Below are positions 63,719 to 64,000 of a DNA stretch of 64,000 nucleotides, one piece after another. A program made the position numbers and the translations under genes. The DNA comes from Puffinus mauretanicus (taxonomy: Eukaryota; Chordata; Aves; Procellariiformes; Procellariidae): assembly GCA_023333565.1 (NCBI GenBank), contig JAJKFH010002564.1, forward strand, positions 186,001 through 250,000, given 5' to 3'. Position 1 is the first letter of the stretch. The number at the start of each line of letters is the position of its first letter. A model generated the notes under the pieces. That model searched no databases, was not told the origin of the DNA, and saw only the letters and a program-made list of their open reading frames with translations.

Positions 63719-64000
63719 ACGCTTGTGGTCTTACTGTTTTCTTTACACTCAAGGCTGACCTGATAACTGATAAATGGGGTTTTTTTTCCCCTTAGGGTGA
63801 CCTAACTCTTCATTTTTCTTTACAAGTACTTTGCAACAGATAGGCAATGCCAGGCAGACAGAAATATGACTTCAAGGAAAAAAAGCTTCCATTCCTTGCA
63901 GTAGCTCCCAAAAAAATCATGAGGAGAGCTTCCGGGATATATCTCCCTTTTCCACTTGCCTGTGCAGGAAACAGTCCCTTGGCTGATTTGCTCAGAATTT

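Larger units (their letters stand above)
59885..64000. other. AT-rich unique DNA, no gene seen
   Basis: The 102-codon frame at 62186-62494 is hydrophobic because of its T-rich codons and has no recognisable domain. A 21-bp tandem duplication (60453-60492) and a 10-bp triplicate (63689-63718) are listed separately. Nothing else is identified up to the window end. Confidence 0.55.

Noticed and set aside
1..64000. CRISPR array, operon, phage, tRNA or rRNA genes
   Set aside because: The DNA is vertebrate by its repeats. I saw no regularly spaced repeats, no clustered coding frames and no recognisable tRNA, rRNA or snRNA sequence on reading. A covariance-model scan would be needed to exclude small RNA genes fully.

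Overview
This window is AT-rich vertebrate nuclear DNA with no gene that I can support. The repeat content points to a bird. There are several CR1 LINE copies, most cut short at the 5' end, and the two best-preserved end in the avian-type ATTCTATGA-like octamer tail. There are also two solo LTRs of a family whose ends read TGTTGTGGTTTAACCC on this strand. That LTR family is, to my knowledge, widespread in birds outside the chicken and duck lineage, so a neoavian bird is my best guess, but this rests on recall and not on a search. The window probably lies in a gene desert or a very long intron. Almost all open frames of 60-137 codons are chance frames in AT-rich DNA or are explained by repeats.

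Layout. Positions 1-10.1 kb are unique AT-rich DNA with simple repeats, a perfect 25-bp tandem duplication and a small perfect hairpin. From 10.1 to 23.0 kb there are four small CR1 remnants: three in minus orientation (10.13, 14.1 and 21.9 kb) and one very old plus-strand 3' end (22.95 kb). At 24.89-26.81 kb lies the best-preserved element, a plus-strand CR1 carrying the reverse-transcriptase half of ORF2 and the full 3' UTR, interrupted by only two nonsense codons. Two more old CR1 pieces follow (28.7 kb plus, 30.9 kb minus). After about 11.6 kb of unique DNA comes a 600-bp solo LTR (42.90-43.50 kb) with perfect 5-bp target duplications. A second good CR1 (50.37-51.94 kb, minus strand) is closely related to the first and lies inverted to it. 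A second solo LTR of the same family and orientation is at 59.30-59.88 kb, also with perfect 5-bp duplications. The rest is unique AT-rich sequence.

How it works together. Nothing here forms a pathway. The CR1 ORF2 remnants once encoded the endonuclease/reverse-transcriptase protein of the LINE. The LTRs are what recombination leaves after a provirus loses its interior. I looked for an undescribed system and did not find one. The best leads are the near-open CR1 frame with an altered catalytic box, the inverted CR1 pair, the LTR pair with a triplet microsatellite that grew in one copy, and a weak fatty-acid-binding-protein-like open frame near 44.8 kb.
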